Positions 15,413-24,192 of a DNA stretch of 64,000 nt are shown here, in pieces. Both the position numbers and the translations under genes were made by a program. Location of the stretch: the NCBI GenBank assembly GCA_017625695.1, contig JAGAKI010000058.1, forward strand, positions 40,122 through 104,121, written 5' to 3'. Numbering within the stretch: the stretch's first letter is position 1; each line of letters opens with the position of its first letter. The notes under the pieces were generated by a model that was given only the letters and a program-made list of their open reading frames with translations, had not been told where the DNA came from and made no database searches. The stretch comes from Clostridia bacterium (lineage in GTDB: Bacteria > Bacillota > Clostridia > UMGS1840).

Positions 15413-17707
15413 TTATCGAGCAGCGTCTTTGTTACGGATTTCTACGCGGCGTACCTTTCCACTGATAGTCTTTGGTAAATCGTCCACAAATTCCACGATT
15501 CTGGGATATTTGTAGGGGGCGGTATGGGTTTTTACGTATTCCTGGATTTCTTTTTTCAGCTCATCGGTGCCGTTGGTGCCTTTGACCAGAACGATGGTCG
15601 CTTTTACAATCTGACCACGCACTTCATCGGGTACTGCGGTGATGGCACATTCCAGTACGTAAGGAAGTTCCATGATAACACTTTCGATTTCAAAAGGTCC
15701 GATACGGTAACCGGAGGATTTGATTACGTCATCAATACGTCCCACATACCAGAGGTAACCGTCTTCGTCCATGGTTGCCTGGTCGCCGGTGTGATAGAAT
15801 CCGTCATACCAAACATCTTTGGTTTTTTCTTCATCCAGGTAGTAACCGGTGAACAGACCGCAGGGAATATTGTCTTTGGTGCGGATGCAGATTTCGCCGG
15901 TATCACCGATGGGACATTCTTTCCCTTCTGCATCTAACAGAACTACATCATACAACGGGCTGGGACGTCCCATAGAACCGATTTTGGGAGTAGAACCCAC
16001 AAAGTTTGCAATGGAAAGGGTGGTTTCGGTCTGTCCGAATCCTTCCATAATGGTTAAGCCGGTAGCTTTTTTAAACTGATTGAATACTTCAGGATTCAAC
16101 GCTTCTCCCGCTGTGGTAGCATATTCAATGGAAGATAAGTCATATTTGGATAAATCTTCTTTGATAAAGAACCGATACATCGTCGGCGGAGCACAGAAGG
16201 TCGTGATGTGATATTTTGCAAACATGGGCAGAATATCTTCCGAATGGAACCGGTCAAAATCGTAGGTGAACTGTGCAGCTTCACAAAGCCACTGACCGTA
16301 TAATTTACCCCAAAGTGCTTTTCCCCAGCCGGTATCGGAAATGGTGAAATGCAATCCGTCGGGATTTACATTGTGCCAATGCTTTGCCGTGGGATAATGT
16401 CCCAATGCATATTGGTAGGAATGGGTTGCAATTCTGGGATAACCGGTGGTACCGGAAGTAAAGAGCATCAGCATAGGATCAGTACCGCAGGGAGTATCCT
16501 CTTTTCTGAAATAATGGGTACTGAAACGTTCCATTTCTACGTTGAAATCGTGCCAGCCATCACGGGAACCGCCCACCATCACTTTTAACATACCCGGGAA
16601 TTCTGCCGCTGCTTTTTCCGCTTCATACGACACATCACCGTCTGCAGTACAAACGATGGCTTTTACCTTTGCCGCTTTGTAACGGTAAGTAAAATCGTGT
16701 TCTACCAGCTGATTGGTAGCAGGAATTGCAATCGCACCGATTTTATGAAGTGCCAGCATCGCGAACCAGAACTGATAGTGACGTTTTAACACCAGCATAA
16801 CGGTATCGCCTTTTTTGATGCCTAAGGATTCAAAATAGTTGGCTGTTTTTGCGGAATATTTCTTCATATCGGAGAAGGTGAATTTTTTGTCGGTTTTGTC
16901 ATTTGCCACCCACATCATAGCCAGTTTGTCGGGCGTTTTTTTGGCGATAGCATCCACACAGTCAAACGCAAAATTAAATTTATCTTCATTTTTAAAGCGG
17001 ATGCCGGAGAATACACCGTTTTCATCATAGAACGATTCAATAAAATTATCGGCAACCGTTTTCTTTTCCGCTTCTTTGGCTTTTGCCGCCTTTGCCGCAA
17101 TAAAAGGTGCTTCGGGGTATTCTTCGGAAAAATGACCGTCCTGAGGATTTAATACTACAGCATGGAATTCACAGCCTCCCTCAGATACGGCAATCATTCC
17201 ATGAGGAATGATACTGTTATAGAAAATGGAGTCTCCCTCATTTAAAATATCAACGTGATTGCCTACCTGCACTTTCAGAGACCCTTTTACAATAACGTCA
17301 AACTCCTGCCCGTTGTGGGAATTTAATTTGATGGGTGCATTCTGTTCTTCTGCAAGGTAGGGAAATTTTACTAAAAAAGGCTCTGCCAGTTTTTCTTTGA
17401 ATTTGGGTGCTAAGTTATTGTAAACCACACCCTGCTTTTTGATAATTTTTAATCCTTCGCCCTTACGGGTAATCGCAAAGGAAGTCAAAGTGGTAGAAGT
17501 ACCTTCCAATAAGTCAACTACCTCAACACCGCAGGCTTTCGCACATTTGTAGATAAAGGTAAAGGAAAAATCGGTTTCTCCCTGTTCTAAGAGAATATAA
17601 TCCTCCACCGAAACTCCTGTCAATTTTGCCAGCTCTTCAGGAGTAAAGCCTTTGGCTTCACGTAAATCCTTGATTCTGCCGGCAACCTCTTTCAGATTGT
17701 AATCCAT
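15413..17707 (-). CDS. XRE helix-turn-helix + cupin + AMP-forming acyl-CoA ligase fusion
   Basis: 764 residues. Residues 8-66 are an XRE-type helix-turn-helix (LREAKGFTPEELAKLTGVS). Residues about 115-188 form a cupin barrel (GQEFDVIVKGSLKVQVGNH ... GDSIFYNSIIPHG). From about 220 it is a full ANL ligase with LFTSGTTGYPR near 440, GFGQTETTLS, GRIDDVIKSSGYRIGP and a catalytic lysine in KTISGKVRRVEI near the end. It should activate a small carboxylic acid to its CoA thioester. The DNA-binding and cupin parts suggest built-in sensing or autoregulation. ATG at 17707 follows AAAGGAG. It is a single-gene unit behind an Ile T-box, so 2-methylbutyrate is a reasonable but unproven substrate. Confidence 0.88.
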   Translation of the reverse strand: MDYNLKEVAGRIKDLREAKGFTPEELAKLTGVSVEDYILLEQGETDFSFTFIYKCAKACGVEVVDLLEGTSTTLTSFAITRKGEGLKIIKKQGVVYNNLAPKFKEKLAEPFLVKFPYLAEEQNAPIKLNSHNGQEFDVIVKGSLKVQVGNHVDILNEGDSIFYNSIIPHGMIAVSEGGCEFHAVVLNPQDGHFSEEYPEAPFIAAKAAKAKEAEKKTVADNFIESFYDENGVFSGIRFKNEDKFNFAFDCVDAIAKKTPDKLAMMWVANDKTDKKFTFSDMKKYSAKTANYFESLGIKKGDTVMLVLKRHYQFWFAMLALHKIGAIAIPATNQLVEHDFTYRYKAAKVKAIVCTADGDVSYEAEKAAAEFPGMLKVMVGGSRDGWHDFNVEMERFSTHYFRKEDTPCGTDPMLMLFTSGTTGYPRIATHSYQYALGHYPTAKHWHNVNPDGLHFTISDTGWGKALWGKLYGQWLCEAAQFTYDFDRFHSEDILPMFAKYHITTFCAPPTMYRFFIKEDLSKYDLSSIEYATTAGEALNPEVFNQFKKATGLTIMEGFGQTETTLSIANFVGSTPKIGSMGRPSPLYDVVLLDAEGKECPIGDTGEICIRTKDNIPCGLFTGYYLDEEKTKDVWYDGFYHTGDQATMDEDGYLWYVGRIDDVIKSSGYRIGPFEIESVIMELPYVLECAITAVPDEVRGQIVKATIVLVKGTNGTDELKKEIQEYVKTHTAPYKYPRIVEFVDDLPKTISGKVRRVEIRNKDAAR

Positions 17708-17772
17708 TTTTTTCTGTCTCCTTTCGTTTCCGTTTCTTCTTTTTGGAAGTTTTTGATTACGGATTTGAATAA

Positions 17773-18083
17773 AACAAAAAACCCGTCTCAAAAGAAACCC
17801 TTTGAGACGGGTATAACACCCGCGGTACCACTCAAATTACGGAAAAAATCCGTCACTCACCGGGCTCAGACAAGCCCTTTGCCTTAACGCAGCAATACGG
17901 AAGGAGCCTACTGATAATTTAAAATCATCTGAAAGAAGAAATGAAAAAAACTTTCGGTCCTCCGACTCAGAGGTGATGGGTCATTGGAAAGTGTCCCTAT
18001 TGCCTCGCACCATCCGGCAACTCTCTCAAAGTTTCACAATCCGACCGTCCTCGTCGCAGTCATTTTTTGTGATATTCAAATTT
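17773..18083 (-). promoter_or_regulatory. T-box leader, specifier AUC (Ile)
   Basis: Minus-strand leader with Stem I distal elements (TTGAGAGAGTTGCCGG then ATGGTGCGAGGCAA), a specifier loop reading TGACCC-ATC-ACCTC (ATC = plus 17975-17977), the conserved T-box GAGTGGTACCGCGG (17820-17833) and a terminator ACCCGTCTCAAA/TTTGAGACGGGT (17781-17812) with T6. AUC is an isoleucine codon. The position of ATC matches the CTC and TAC specifiers of the other two leaders, although the loop sequence before it is less canonical. Confidence 0.88.
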
Positions 18084-18089
18084 GAGTGA

Positions 18090-18118
18090 ATTATACTACG
18101 TGAATTTTCATTTGTCAA
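18090..18118 (-). promoter_or_regulatory. Promoter of the Ile T-box gene
   Basis: -35 TTGACA (18113-18118), 17-bp spacer, -10 TATAAT (18090-18095), minus strand. Confidence 0.88.
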
Positions 18119-18180
18119 GTGTTTTTTCAAATTTTTTTAAAATTTTTTATGGTAGACCGCAGTTTCTCTTCATGAACCCC

Positions 18181-18209
18181 TTGCAATCGGAACATAACTG
18201 TGCTATAAT
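18181..18209 (+). promoter_or_regulatory. Promoter of the FGGY kinase gene
   Basis: -35 TTGCAA (18181-18186), 17-bp spacer, -10 TATAAT (18204-18209). Confidence 0.85.
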
Positions 18210-18275
18210 AAAACCGAGCTAACTTGAGAGTAAATGACGAAACACAAATCTATAAGATGAAGGAAGGACTATATC

Positions 18276-19754
18276 ATGATTTTAGGCGGTTTAGACGTAG
18301 GTACAACCGGTTGTAAAATTGCGTTGTACAACGAAAATGCAGAGTATCTGACCACTTACTATAAAGAATATGACATCATTCGCAAAAACGGTCAGCACGA
18401 AATTGATTTTAACGACGTAAAAAACGGGGTATTATCTCTGTTAAAACAGGCAACAAGTGAATATCAGATCGATGCGTTGGGTATCACCAGCTTTGGCGAA
18501 ACCTTTACCATGCTGGATGAAAACGACAACATTCTGGTGCCTTCTATGCTGTATACCGACCCCCGTGGGGAAGAAGAATGTAAGTACATTATAGAACTGT
18601 TCGGAGAAGAAAAACTGTCTCTTCTGACCGGTACCAAACCCCACTCTATGTACAGCATCTCCAAAATTCTCTGGTGGAAAAACAACAAACCCGAAATTTA
18701 CGCAAAATGTAAACGAATTCTCTTAGGAGAAGACTTTATTGTATATACCTTAACGGGAAATCCCCAGATTGACTATTCTCTGGCTGCCCGTACCGGTATG
18801 TTTGACATTGAAAAGAAATGCTACTACGAAGAAGGTTTCCAGAAATTAGGCGTAGATATTAACTTGCTTTCCAAAGCGGTTCCTACCGGAGCAATTGCAG
18901 GAACTGTGACCGAAGAAGTGAAACAATTCTTAGGTATTACTTACGACATCACCATTGTGAACGGCGGTCACGACCAGATTGGCGGTATGATCGGTGCAAG
19001 AATTTTCTCTACCGATTCTGCAATGGACGGCACCGGTACCGTGGAATGTATCCCTGTAGTGTTGGATAAAAAACCCGATGACGCTAAAATTTACAGCTAC
19101 GGATATTCCGTAGTTCCCTACATTGGTGACTACTATGCTTGCTACGCCCTGTCCTATACCGGCGGTGCAACCTTAAAATGGTTCCGTGATAATTTTGCGG
19201 AATTAGAAAACAAACAGGCAGAAGAGGCAGGCAAAAACGTATATGCCCAACTGGATAACGCATCTCCCGAAGGTCCCACCGGAATCTTGGTGCTTCCCCA
19301 TTTCTCCGGGGCAGCAACTCCCTATATGGACAACGATTCCAAAGCAGCATTTGTGGGTATCACCTTAGAAACTTCCAAATATGACTTATACAAAGCGTTG
19401 ATGGAAGGCACTTCCTACGAAATGCTTTTAAACTTCAATATGATGAAGTCTATGACCGGGCAGATTCAGGAAATCCGTGCCACCGGCGGCGGTGCTACCT
19501 CTGACTTATGGCTTCAGATTAAAGCCGACATCTTAAACACCGATATCACCGCATTAGACTGTAAAGAAGTTGGTTCTGCCGGTACCGTGGCGTTAACCGG
19601 CGTGGCAATGGGTATCTGGAACACCTTAGAAGAGGCCGTTGACAAACTGGTAAAAGTCCGCAAAATCTTCCATCCTGATCCCGAAACTTCCAAAGCATAC
19701 GAAACCTACTACAAAAAATACGAAAATCTTTACAAAGCGATAAAATCCTTATAA
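18276..19754 (+). CDS. FGGY family carbohydrate kinase
   Basis: 492 residues, the normal length for xylulokinase/glycerokinase-type enzymes, which phosphorylate a sugar or polyol with ATP in the cytoplasm. The N-terminal ATP-binding motif GGLDVGTTGCKIALYN opens the protein; INGLGITSF-like IDALGITSFGETF, the substrate-region NGGHDQIGGMIG and MDGTGTVE, and the C-terminal GGGATSDLWLQIKADIL follow in order. The substrate is not clear. ATG at 18276 follows AGGAAGGA. It is a single-gene unit between its own promoter and terminator. The nearby sugar-isomerase-like and DUF4432 genes (23134-25572) may act in the same pathway. Confidence 0.9.
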   Translation: MILGGLDVGTTGCKIALYNENAEYLTTYYKEYDIIRKNGQHEIDFNDVKNGVLSLLKQATSEYQIDALGITSFGETFTMLDENDNILVPSMLYTDPRGEEECKYIIELFGEEKLSLLTGTKPHSMYSISKILWWKNNKPEIYAKCKRILLGEDFIVYTLTGNPQIDYSLAARTGMFDIEKKCYYEEGFQKLGVDINLLSKAVPTGAIAGTVTEEVKQFLGITYDITIVNGGHDQIGGMIGARIFSTDSAMDGTGTVECIPVVLDKKPDDAKIYSYGYSVVPYIGDYYACYALSYTGGATLKWFRDNFAELENKQAEEAGKNVYAQLDNASPEGPTGILVLPHFSGAATPYMDNDSKAAFVGITLETSKYDLYKALMEGTSYEMLLNFNMMKSMTGQIQEIRATGGGATSDLWLQIKADILNTDITALDCKEVGSAGTVALTGVAMGIWNTLEEAVDKLVKVRKIFHPDPETSKAYETYYKKYENLYKAIKSL

Positions 19755-19765
19755 GAAAGAAAAAA

Positions 19766-19806
19766 GGGACTGTAAAAAAACTCAGTTTTTTACAGTCCCT
19801 TTTTTA
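19766..19806 (+). terminator. Intrinsic terminator of the FGGY kinase gene
   Basis: Fourteen-bp stem GGGACTGTAAAAAA (19766-19779) / TTTTTTACAGTCCC (19786-19799) followed by T6. Confidence 0.92.
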
Positions 19807-20060
19807 GGGGATGAAAAAAATGTTTCAGAACAAACAAACTGAGCGTACAATGCCTATATCCGGGCATTGTACGGTTACCCGAAGGCGTACAATGGTACGT
19901 CGAGAGGCGAAGTTTGCTTGTAGCAAAAAAGTCAAAAAAATCAGAAAATGGAATTTCTCACCAAAACACGTTGTTTCTGCGTGTTCATACTATCTTTGTT
20001 TTATATTATTATTCCTTTTTTGCGGTCTGAACTTTTTTTACAGCCCCTTTTTTATGGGAA
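19807..20060. repeat. Gene-free stretch with a fold-back repeat (19830-19921)
   Basis: Outer arms ACAAACAAACT (19830-19840) and AGTTTGCTTGT (19911-19921) enclose a perfect 11-bp hairpin CGTACAATGCC (19844-19854) / GGCATTGTACG (19863-19873) and a CCGAAGGCGTAC...GTACGTCGAG core. It belongs to the same structural family as 15209, 25583, 28369, 54486 and 63819. The 98-codon frame 19811-20107 overlaps the repeat and the aracC-type gene and is rejected. Confidence 0.7.
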
Positions 20061-20063
20061 TCA

Positions 20064-20891
20064 TTATCGTTTTTTTCTGCGATATTCGGTGGCGGTCATT
20101 CCTTTGATATTCCGAAAAATGCGGGAAAAATGACCGTAATCATAGAACCCCACCCGATAGGCAATCTGATTCACTGAATCATCCGTCTCTTTCAACAGAC
20201 GACAGGCGTGCTGGATTTTTTGCTTGCGGATATATTCCGCAATGGGGCATCCCAAATAATCCTTTGCCACGCTGTAAAGACGGGTTCTTCGGATATGAAA
20301 CTCTGCACAGATATCATCCACCCCGATATTTTTTTCCAGGTTTTTCTCAATAAACTTATCCATATGACGAATAAATTCTGATTTTTGAGGGGTTACCCAC
20401 TGGTTGGACAGCATATAGGCTGCCAACGCCTGCAATACCGTGATACAGGCATCCAGCTCCGCTTTGGATTTGGCGGGAATTTTTTTAATTGCGTCTGAAA
20501 TGCCGGGAAACTCTGCCTCCGAAAATTGATCTGCCAGATTGTTCTTAGTCTGCTCTGCATCCCCATCGGGAACCACCTGACCAAACATCACATACCCGAT
20601 GATGCCGTTGTCATCATAAATGGGAACAATACATTCCCAAAGCCCCAAATGGCACAGATATTTGGTGGTTTTCTGCTCACGGGAACAGATTTCTACATTT
20701 TTGCGGTCGCAAGCCTCACACCGGGTTGCCCAATGGGAATTCTTGCAAATCAAATCGCAAAAATTATGACGGGTAGAGGGATACTCCATCAGCTGTTCCT
20801 GTTCTTTGTTAAAAAGAACCACACGCATATTGGTGAGCGTATAGAAATCTCTGAATATTTTATATAAGTTTACCTGATTGATATTTAGCAT
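20064..20891 (-). CDS. AraC family regulator with PocR sensory domain
   Basis: 275 residues. The N-terminal part (about 1-165) is a PocR-type ligand-binding domain, recognised by the cysteine pattern NFCDLICKNSHWATRCEACDR and KYLCHLGLWECIVPIYDDNGIIGYVMFGQV. The C-terminal part (about 175-275) is a two-helix-turn-helix AraC domain (GVDDICAEFHIRRTRLYSVAK ... VNQIAYRVGFYDYGHFSRIFR). PocR domains bind small hydrocarbon derivatives such as diols, so it probably senses a sugar or polyol metabolite. It starts 8 bp after ktrA's stop, so it sits at the end of the ktrB-ktrA unit. Functionally it may serve the flanking sugar genes instead. Confidence 0.9.
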   Translation of the reverse strand: MLNINQVNLYKIFRDFYTLTNMRVVLFNKEQEQLMEYPSTRHNFCDLICKNSHWATRCEACDRKNVEICSREQKTTKYLCHLGLWECIVPIYDDNGIIGYVMFGQVVPDGDAEQTKNNLADQFSEAEFPGISDAIKKIPAKSKAELDACITVLQALAAYMLSNQWVTPQKSEFIRHMDKFIEKNLEKNIGVDDICAEFHIRRTRLYSVAKDYLGCPIAEYIRKQKIQHACRLLKETDDSVNQIAYRVGFYDYGHFSRIFRNIKGMTATEYRRKKR

Positions 20892-20899
20892 TGTATCCT

Positions 20900-21550
20900 C
20901 TATTTCATTCGTGCCAACGTGTTTTTATCGGCAATTACAATCATTTGGGTATCTGCACCAAGCACCGTGTCTGGCCCAAAGGAAATATCGGTAATACCGT
21001 TTGTTTTTATGGCAATCACATTCATATTGTACGTTTTGCGAAGTTCCAGCTCTGCCAGCGTTTTACCTACCCATTCTTTTTTTACGGGAAGCTCCAGAAC
21101 CGAAATATTTTCTGAAATATCTGCAATATCCAAGAAGCCGGAGCTTAAAAGATTTTTTGCCAGTCGAATTCCCGATTCTGATTCGGGAACCACCACTTCA
21201 TCTGCACCCAGCTTCTGTAAAATGGTGCGATGTGCCTCGTTGGCACATTTAACAATAACCATTTCTACTCCCTGTTCTTTACAAAGGAGCGTGGTCATAA
21301 CGCTTGCTTCAAAATTTTCCGCCATAGCTATAACCACCACATCAATCTCCGAAATTCCAAGCTGTTTCAACACATTGAAATCGGTTACATCGGCACATTT
21401 TACCAGGGGAATTTCCTCTGCCAGAGCATCTACCGTTTTTTGATTGCAATCTACCGCCAAAACGGAAGCTCCGTTGTCTAACAGTTCTTTTACTACCGCT
21501 TTGCCATATCTGCCTAATCCGAAAACTGCATAACTTTTTTTAGATTTCAT
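20900..21550 (-). CDS. ktrA: Potassium uptake regulatory subunit KtrA (TrkA family)
   Basis: 216 residues: an RCK_N Rossmann domain (FGLGRYGKAVVKELLDNGASVLAVD at about 10-34) and an RCK_C domain (about 135-216, SVLELPVKKEWVGKTLAELELR). KtrA forms an octameric cytoplasmic ring that binds ATP/ADP (and often c-di-AMP at RCK_C) and gates the KtrB channel. ATG at 21550 follows GGAGAACGG; the frame continues to 21613, inside ktrB, but that extension is not family-like. It follows ktrB after 11 bp in the same operon. Confidence 0.93.
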   Translation of the reverse strand: MKSKKSYAVFGLGRYGKAVVKELLDNGASVLAVDCNQKTVDALAEEIPLVKCADVTDFNVLKQLGISEIDVVVIAMAENFEASVMTTLLCKEQGVEMVIVKCANEAHRTILQKLGADEVVVPESESGIRLAKNLLSSGFLDIADISENISVLELPVKKEWVGKTLAELELRKTYNMNVIAIKTNGITDISFGPDTVLGADTQMIVIADKNTLARMK

Positions 21551-21561
21551 CGCCGTTCTCC

Positions 21562-22920
21562 TTATCCTACAATAATATCTTCTGTGGGATTTACCACCAG
21601 GTTTTCTCTGCACTTATTGGTGCTGAAAGCAAATGCCAGGGAAATTGGCCCCACTCTGCCGAGATACATCGTCAAAATGAGAATGCTTTTTCCGAATACA
21701 TTCAAACTGCCCGTCAGATTGCGGGTTAACCCTACGGTTGCGGTTGCACTGACAGTTTCAAACAAAACATCCGTCAAATTACCACCCTGCACAACCAGAA
21801 GCAGGAAAGTTGAAGCAAGCACTACCAAAAACGAAAACAAAAAGACTGCAAGTGCTTTTTTTGTGAATTCCATAACAATCTGCCGCTGGAACACATCCAC
21901 TGTCCGCTTGGAACGAATCACTGCCAGAGCCGTGACCAAAAGCACGAACACGGTAACCGTCTTTACGCCCCCTGCTGTTCCTGCAGGAGACCCACCGATA
22001 AACATCAGAAGGATGCTGAAAAACGCAGAAGCATCCGTCAGATTTTCCTGGGGAACGGTAGCAAAACCTGCGGTTCTTGTGGTGACTGACTGAAAAAGAG
22101 AAGCCATCACCTTTTCCCAAAAGGTATACGCCCCAATGGTCAACGGATTATTTCGCTCCAGCAAAAAGTAAATCACTCCGCCGCCGATTACCAGCACTGC
22201 CGTCATCCACAGTACAATTTTGGTATGAAGGGTGAGAAAACGGATGCCTCGTCTGTTTTTATGGCGGATATTTTCAAAAATGTCAAACCATACCACAAAC
22301 CCCAGACCGCCTGAAATAATCAAAAATATGGTGGTAAAATTTATCACGGGATTTAACACATACGGACACAAGCTTTGGGTTCCGATGAAATCAATCCCCG
22401 CATTACAGAAAGCAGACACGGAATGAAAGATACCATACCAAATGCCCACTAACCCGAACTCCGGCAGAAACACCGTCATATAAAGCAACGCACCAATGCC
22501 CTCAATCGTAAAGGTCAGGGCAAGCACCTTTTTCACAAAACTCACAATTTTGTCCATAGAGCTTAAGTTAAAGGAATCGCTGATCAAGATGCGGTCGTCA
22601 ATCCCCATTTTTTTCTTGAGTCCAATCATAAATGCCGCCATTACGGTGACGACTCCAAGCCCACCAATCTGAATCAGCAACAAAATCACAACTTGCCCGA
22701 ACACACTCCAAGTAAAGGCTGTGGGCACCGTAACAAGCCCCGTCACACAAACGGAGGTGGTAGCGGTAAACAAGGCATCAATATAGGGAACAGACATCCC
22801 GTTTGCAGAACTGATGGGTAAGCTTAATAAAAAACTTCCCAACAGAACCAATCCTAAAAAACCAAGTAAGACAATCTGCACCGAAGACAGTGCTTTTCGT
22901 TTTTTCATCGCTTTTTTCAT
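21562..22920 (-). CDS. ktrB: Potassium uptake channel subunit KtrB (TrkH family)
   Basis: 452 residues with the four-repeat MPM (helix-pore-helix) architecture of TrkH/KtrB channels. Pore motifs are visible as TTSVCVTGLV, HSVSAFCNAGIDF, VTTRTAGFATV and VSATATVGLT, each with the selectivity glycine. It imports K+ driven by the membrane gradient with KtrA. ATG at 22920 follows AGGGAG. It is first in the ktrB-ktrA-AraC operon and has a near-consensus promoter. Confidence 0.94.
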   Translation of the reverse strand: MKKAMKKRKALSSVQIVLLGFLGLVLLGSFLLSLPISSANGMSVPYIDALFTATTSVCVTGLVTVPTAFTWSVFGQVVILLLIQIGGLGVVTVMAAFMIGLKKKMGIDDRILISDSFNLSSMDKIVSFVKKVLALTFTIEGIGALLYMTVFLPEFGLVGIWYGIFHSVSAFCNAGIDFIGTQSLCPYVLNPVINFTTIFLIISGGLGFVVWFDIFENIRHKNRRGIRFLTLHTKIVLWMTAVLVIGGGVIYFLLERNNPLTIGAYTFWEKVMASLFQSVTTRTAGFATVPQENLTDASAFFSILLMFIGGSPAGTAGGVKTVTVFVLLVTALAVIRSKRTVDVFQRQIVMEFTKKALAVFLFSFLVVLASTFLLLVVQGGNLTDVLFETVSATATVGLTRNLTGSLNVFGKSILILTMYLGRVGPISLAFAFSTNKCRENLVVNPTEDIIVG

Positions 22921-22958
22921 AGTTCTTCTCCCTATGAAACAAAATTTCAGATACCCTG

Positions 22959-22987
22959 ATTATAACATACCCAATCGAAAAAGTCAA
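22959..22987 (-). promoter_or_regulatory. Promoter of the ktrBA operon
   Basis: -35 TTGACT (22982-22987), 17-bp spacer, -10 TATAAT (22959-22964), minus strand. Confidence 0.85.
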
Positions 22988-23080
22988 TTTGAATTCAAAA
23001 AATATATACAAAATGTAATTTTATGAACAAATGACACATAGTTTGCACAAATTTATCTTTTTTTTAAAAAAGAGATCCGC

Positions 23081-23086
23081 TATAAT
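23081..23086 (+). promoter_or_regulatory. -10 box before the DUF4432 gene, no good -35
   Basis: TATAAT at 23081-23086, but the matching -35 position is only a T-tract. A promoter that needs an activator, such as the nearby PocR/AraC protein, is possible. Confidence 0.5.
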
Positions 23087-23133
23087 AAAAATGGTGAGAG
23101 AATCCCCAAAAAAACATATGGGAGAAAACCGCT

Positions 23134-24162
23134 ATGAGTAAAACAAGAAAAGAACTAAAAAAATATACGGGAAATACCTGTCAGATAGGGGGAACCCGTC
23201 ATTACCGCTTAACCGACGGCATCACCGACGGTTGCCGTTGTATTGATGTAAACACGGGAAGCGGATTTACCTATACCGTAGTCTGTGACCGTGGTCTGGA
23301 TATTTCCTTAGCCTCCTACAAAGGCACCAATCTTGCTTTTTTAACTGAAAATATGGAAGCAAATCCCGCTCATTTTGATGCTTCCGATATCCAGTGGCTC
23401 CGGACCTTTTCGGGAGGACTCCTAACCACCTGCGGTCCCACCCACTTGGGACCTCCCTGTGAAGATAACGGGGAACTGTTGGGACAGCACGGCAGATGGA
23501 CTTCCCTTCCTGCCAAAAAAGTGTGTGATTTATCTGACTATGAAACAGGCATCTTAAAAATCACAGGGGAACTGCACGACAGCACCCCTTTTGGGCATAA
23601 GATTGCCATCAAACGTAGCATTTCATCCGAATTCGGAAAAGCAGCTGTGGTGATTGAAGACGAAATCACCAATGAAGGCGGAAAAGACTGTCCCTTTAAT
23701 TTACTCTATCACATTAACTTCGGCTACCCCTTGCTCTCGGAAGATACCACCGTTCATGTTCCCTCCAAACAATGTGTCGGTTACGATGAATACACCAACC
23801 AACGGATGGACGAACAAGCCTCAATCAAAGCACCAAACGGTGCCAATGCCGAAAAGAATTATATGCATACCTTTTCGGGAAACACCGAAACCGTATGGAT
23901 TCATAATCCTGCTTTAGAAGACGGACTTGCAGTATCCATCACCTTTGATTCCAAGGATTTACCCTACTTAACCCAATGGGTGTTGGAAGATGTGAAAGAC
24001 TATGTGCTGGCGTTAGAGCCTGCCAATGTGCCTTGTGAATCCCGTGATTATCTTCGCAAAAACGGGTTACTGCCCTTTCTCGCACCGGGAGAAACCAAAA
24101 AATTCCGTGTGAAAATCCAAGTGATTGCAGGCAATGATACAATTGAAAAAAAATTAGGTTAA
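23134..24162 (+). CDS. DUF4432 family aldose-epimerase-like protein
   Basis: 342 residues with a galactose-mutarotase-like beta-sandwich pattern of the DUF4432 group: GFTYTVVCDRGLDISLASYKG near residue 50, SGGLLTTCGPTHLGPP near 100, a FNLLYHINFGYPLL segment near 190, and LEPANVPCE near 305. Such proteins accompany sugar-catabolic genes and are thought to interconvert sugar anomers or act as lyases; the precise reaction is unknown. It lies 30 bp before a fucose-isomerase-like gene in the same direction, and the two probably form an operon that ends at the hairpin near 25727. Confidence 0.82.
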   Translation: MSKTRKELKKYTGNTCQIGGTRHYRLTDGITDGCRCIDVNTGSGFTYTVVCDRGLDISLASYKGTNLAFLTENMEANPAHFDASDIQWLRTFSGGLLTTCGPTHLGPPCEDNGELLGQHGRWTSLPAKKVCDLSDYETGILKITGELHDSTPFGHKIAIKRSISSEFGKAAVVIEDEITNEGGKDCPFNLLYHINFGYPLLSEDTTVHVPSKQCVGYDEYTNQRMDEQASIKAPNGANAEKNYMHTFSGNTETVWIHNPALEDGLAVSITFDSKDLPYLTQWVLEDVKDYVLALEPANVPCESRDYLRKNGLLPFLAPGETKKFRVKIQVIAGNDTIEKKLG

Positions 24163-24192
24163 TATATCAATTAAAAAAAGGAGAAAACAACT

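Noticed and set aside
19811..20107. 98-codon frame after the FGGY kinase
   Set aside because: Follows an intrinsic terminator, spans a fold-back repeat and runs into the AraC gene on the other strand.
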